A stretch of DNA of 34,933 nucleotides, taken from contig JAIKYB010000019.1 of assembly GCA_024683675.1 (NCBI GenBank), positions 1 through 34,933 on the forward strand. The letters are read 5' to 3'. The stretch comes from Treponema sp. (GTDB lineage Bacteria; Spirochaetota; Spirochaetia; Treponematales; Treponemataceae). Position 1 is the stretch's first letter. The number at the start of each line of letters is the position of its first letter. The position numbers and the translations under genes are program-made. Of the stretch, positions 32,387 through 34,933 are shown piece by piece. The notes under the pieces are model-generated. The model was not told where the DNA came from. It saw nothing but the letters and a program-made list of their open reading frames with translations, and ran no database searches.

Positions 32387-33586
32387 ATGAAAACAACTTT
32401 GTATCTTTCAAAACCCGGCATTATGTCTTGTGCCGGAAAAAATATAGAAGAACTCTGGCAGTCTGTGACAAGCGGAAATCAAGACGGAATCAAAAAGGTT
32501 ACCACTTGCACTGGTGAAGAATTTTATGCCGCCCGTATTGCAGATTCTCTTTTAAAGCCTGCAGCGGCCCGCTATGATATGAGAATTATTCGTATAGAAG
32601 AAGCGGCTCTTAATCAAATTGCAGATGATATTAATCTGGCCTTGGAAAAATATGGCCCTGAACGAATAGCTGTTTGTCTTGGCTCCTGCGATAATGGAAC
32701 TGAATTTTCAATTGCAGGCCACCGCAAATTCTTTTCAGAAGGCAGCTTTCCAAAAGAATACAATATAGAAATGCAGGGCGCTGATTATGTTGCAACTTAT
32801 ATTTCTGAGCGTTTTGGAATAAAGGGCCCTTCAGCAACCTTTTCAACTGCCTGCTCCTCTAGTGCCGGTGCCATGATAAAGGCTGCAGAAATGATTATGG
32901 GCGGTCTGGTTGACGCTGCAATTGTTGGCGGAATCGATATAGCTTCTGATACAACTCTGGTTGGTTTTAATGCCCTGGAGGCTGTTTCTGCTGAAATTAC
33001 AAATCCTTTTAGTAAGAATCGGCATGGAATCACTCTTGGAGACGGAGCTGCATTTTTTATACTTTCCCGTGAACCTATTGGCTCAGAAGAAGCTGAAAAT
33101 TGCGTAAAGCTTTTAGGCTGGGGCGAAAGTGCAGATGCCTATCATATGACTTCGCCTGACCCAAGTGGAGCTGGTGCCCAAAAGGCAATCCAGAGAGCCC
33201 TGGAGAGCGCAGAAATAGAACCTGCTGATGTTGGCTATATAAATATGCATGGAACTGGAACCAAGTTTAATGACAGTATGGAAGCTAAGGCTATTGCATC
33301 CATTTTCGGTCAGGTAAAGGTTCCGGTTTCTACAACAAAGCCTGTAACCGGGCATACCTTGGGGGCGGCCGCTGCATTGGAAACTGCAATCTGTTGGGCA
33401 GCCTTAAAAGAAAAGAAGAGACTTCCTCTTCAGATTTGGGATGGCCAAAGGGACCCAGAACTTGAAGAGCTAAATATAATTGACAAAAATAATGCAAAAT
33501 CAAATGATGCAAAGAAACTAAAGGTTTGCCTTTCAAATTCTTTTGCCTTTGGTGGTGCAAATGCCTGCCTAGTAGTGGGAATATAA
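32387..33586 (+). CDS. Ketosynthase (FabF-like), ApeO-like
   Basis: A 399-residue beta-ketoacyl-ACP synthase. The track starts at 32255, but its first 44 codons fall in the GC-rich repeat and do not look like protein; ATG 32387 gives TTLYLSKPGIMSCAGKNIEE. The thiolase-fold triad is complete: Cys156 (TACSSSAGAM), His288 (NMHGTGTKFNDSMEA) and His323 (VTGHTLGAAAALE). The enzyme adds a two-carbon malonyl-ACP unit to the growing acyl-ACP. In the APE pathway ApeO works as a heterodimer with the chain-length factor ApeC, here at 21854-22516. Confidence 0.9.
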   Translation: MKTTLYLSKPGIMSCAGKNIEELWQSVTSGNQDGIKKVTTCTGEEFYAARIADSLLKPAAARYDMRIIRIEEAALNQIADDINLALEKYGPERIAVCLGSCDNGTEFSIAGHRKFFSEGSFPKEYNIEMQGADYVATYISERFGIKGPSATFSTACSSSAGAMIKAAEMIMGGLVDAAIVGGIDIASDTTLVGFNALEAVSAEITNPFSKNRHGITLGDGAAFFILSREPIGSEEAENCVKLLGWGESADAYHMTSPDPSGAGAQKAIQRALESAEIEPADVGYINMHGTGTKFNDSMEAKAIASIFGQVKVPVSTTKPVTGHTLGAAAALETAICWAALKEKKRLPLQIWDGQRDPELEELNIIDKNNAKSNDAKKLKVCLSNSFAFGGANACLVVGI

Positions 33587-33597
33587 GGAGTTTAATA

Positions 33598-34086
33598 ATG
33601 AAAGAAATCCAGCAGCACATTGAGCATGATGAGCTTATTAATTATCTTCCACATAAGGGAAAGATGTTCCTTTTAAGCCGCGTTACCCAGCATGATATCA
33701 ACAATCATACAATTACGAGTGAATATGATATTACAGAAAACTGCATTTTCTATGAGCCAGAATTTGACGGAGTTCCTACCTGGGCTGGCTTTGAATTTAT
33801 GGCACAGGGCATTTCAGCTTTGACAGGAATTACAAATACAATGAAGGGAAGAACTCCTCTTCCTGGTTTTATTCTTTCTGTTATGGAATTCAAGGCTGAT
33901 GTAGGCTATCTTAAAAACAATACAACTATCCAGATGAAGATTGCCGAAGACTTCCGTGATGATGAAAATCATGTTTACAGATATATCTGTGAGCTTTACG
34001 CAAATAAGGGAGACGAAAAGCCTTCTGTTACTTCAAAAATCTCTGTAATGGAAACAGAAGACGCTCACGCTCTTTTTGGAGACTAA
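33598..34086 (+). CDS. apeP: ApeP-type 3-hydroxyacyl-ACP dehydratase
   Basis: A 162-residue hotdog-fold protein. The track ORF opens at 33526, but ATG 33598 with TAAGGAG upstream is clearly the start. It opens LINYLPHKGKMFLLSRVTQHD, the FabZ-like PHxGxM start of the ApeP family, and has TWAGFEFMAQGISALTGI in the central helix. It pairs with ApeI (26455-26829) to form one dehydratase in the known system. It is the last gene of the cluster, 13 bases from the convergent gene at the window edge, and no terminator is visible. Confidence 0.88.
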   Translation: MKEIQQHIEHDELINYLPHKGKMFLLSRVTQHDINNHTITSEYDITENCIFYEPEFDGVPTWAGFEFMAQGISALTGITNTMKGRTPLPGFILSVMEFKADVGYLKNNTTIQMKIAEDFRDDENHVYRYICELYANKGDEKPSVTSKISVMETEDAHALFGD

Positions 34087-34099
34087 GCTCTTCTTTATT

Positions 34100-34933
34100 T
34101 TAGCGCTTGATTCTGATATTGCTGATAGCGCACTGATCTCCAGTAAGTGCTAAATACACTTCTGGAGTTTCTTCCTTAAGCAGAGTAATACTTTTTATTG
34201 AAATACCCGCATTTTCAGTTACAACAGTCAACTTGTTTTCTTCGCGGCGTACATAAAGCTTGCAGTCTATTCCTTCCTTGTTAAGCTTTTTCCATTCTTC
34301 CCAGCCATTGAAATCATCTTTTTTATCTATGATGATTGTGTTCTGAGCATACTGATAGGATTCCCAGTTTTCTCCATCAATTCGAATCAAGACAAATTCA
34401 CGGAAATTTGGACCATTTACCTTCTGGTTATCAGAATAGAAAAGGCTGATAAATGGACAGTGCCAGACAAGACGGGCAGTCGGCAGGCTCTTGGAATGGA
34501 AGGTAATTTTCATTCCGTCTGTTACTGGAACACCAATTGTTGAAGCAGATCTCCAGCCATCAACTTGAATACTTGGAATATCACCTTCTGGACCATCAAT
34601 ATAATTAAGTTCATCTGCGATTCTTGGAATATAATTTTCAGGGGCAACTTCTTCAGATTTATTAATTTCTACATTACTAATAGTGCAATATTGGCCGCTA
34701 ATGGCAAGATAGGCGTATCGGGAAGTATATTGCAAGGCTATAATAGTTTGAATATTCTGGAATTTATTTTTGATATTCAAAAGTATATGGTCCTTTTGTC
34801 TAAGGACATCAATATCATAATCAATACCTTTTTTGTATTCTTCCAGCCAATCTGGCTCTTCTTCATAATACTTAATAATATGATTTTTAATATTTCTTGC
34901 AGTTACACAATTATTCTGGCCGTCAAATCTAAG
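34100..34933 (-). CDS. Unrecognised protein, 3' part, cut by the window edge
   Basis: The frame stays open to the last base of the window. The track begins it at TTG 34780, but the frame continues at least 51 codons upstream (…FDGQNNCVTARNIKNHIIKYYEEE…), so the 5' end is outside. The visible 277 residues have an Asp/Glu/Lys-rich helical part, then a beta-rich region with WRSASTIGVPVTDGMKITF. Two copies of a short motif, AYLAISGQYCTISNVEI and VYLALTGDQCAISNIRI, lie about 180 residues apart, which suggests duplicated beta domains. I cannot assign a family. Confidence 0.75.
   Translation of the reverse strand, partial: LRFDGQNNCVTARNIKNHIIKYYEEEPDWLEEYKKGIDYDIDVLRQKDHILLNIKNKFQNIQTIIALQYTSRYAYLAISGQYCTISNVEINKSEEVAPENYIPRIADELNYIDGPEGDIPSIQVDGWRSASTIGVPVTDGMKITFHSKSLPTARLVWHCPFISLFYSDNQKVNGPNFREFVLIRIDGENWESYQYAQNTIIIDKKDDFNGWEEWKKLNKEGIDCKLYVRREENKLTVVTENAGISIKSITLLKEETPEVYLALTGDQCAISNIRIKR

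Noticed and set aside
32226-32411. 61-aa minus-strand ORF with KV-x-R repeats
   Set aside because: It is the translation of the 15-bp tandem repeat; no start signals and not a credible protein.
33526-33597. 24-residue N-terminal extension of ApeP in the ORF track
   Set aside because: Overlaps the end of the ketosynthase and lacks a start signal; ATG 33598 has TAAGGAG.
1-34933. CRISPR arrays, tRNA/rRNA genes, insertion sequences or prophage
   Set aside because: No repeat-spacer pattern, cloverleaf, ribosomal RNA, transposase or phage protein is visible.

Overview
The window looks like chromosome of a host-associated spirochaete, most likely a gut or rumen Treponema. The reasons are the AT-rich coding style, the secY-rpmJ-rpsM-rpsK-rpsD-rpoA-rplQ order, a double cyclic-nucleotide-binding protein, PilZ and TPR genes of treponemal type, and an archaeal-type UMP kinase. 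The genus is inferred from gene content by eye; no search was run. No rRNA, tRNA, CRISPR array, insertion sequence or phage gene was seen. No gene-free stretch exceeds 300 bases; the longest are 10421-10654, 23661-23867 and 32218-32386, each described in the feature list.

Layout. (1) 1-4878: end of the ribosomal protein/secY operon, closing with a small two-CxxC protein and a strong terminator. (2) 4912-10440: PilZ and TPR genes (+), then convergent DUF192, hypothetical and double-CNB genes and murB (-). (3) 10486-15901: cysS behind a GC-rich hairpin leader, then an overlapping block of ECF sigma factor, zinc-finger anti-sigma, a TIG/transglutaminase-like membrane protein lacking its catalytic cysteine, and UMP kinase. 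(4) 15911-20971: a glucosaminidase-like lipoprotein (-), then radC, a PEGA protein, an HtrA-type protease and uvrB. (5) 20974-34086: a 14-gene block that matches, gene for gene, the core of the aryl polyene (APE) type II polyketide/fatty acid pathway. (6) 34100-34933: a gene cut by the window edge.

The APE-like block is the main discovery. A leftward arm carries methyltransferase, chain-length factor and lysophospholipid acyltransferase. A rightward arm carries two acyl carrier proteins, a membrane protein fused to an acyl/aryl-ACP ligase, ApeI-type dehydratase, GT2 glycosyltransferase, LpxL-like acyltransferase, LolA-like carrier, MMPL/RND exporter, lipoprotein, ketosynthase and ApeP-type dehydratase. 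Placed end to end the two arms reproduce the proteobacterial apeB-to-apeP order, with B-C-D inverted to face E-P across one promoter region. A plausible scheme is that the ligase loads an aryl acid on an ACP, the ketosynthase/chain-length factor pair extends it, the ApeI/ApeP pair dehydrates, the acyltransferases and glycosyltransferase attach the polyene to a lipid or sugar anchor, and LolA-like/MMPL/lipoprotein proteins move it to the outer membrane. Ketoreductase, second ketosynthase, thioesterase and aryl head-group enzymes are absent, so these steps must come from elsewhere or the product differs.

Other points: candidate leaderless transcripts at several genes, a 15-bp GC-rich tandem repeat before the ketosynthase, a structured cysS leader, a terminator embedded in the convergent coding sequence, and Ala-rich tails on three neighbouring proteins.
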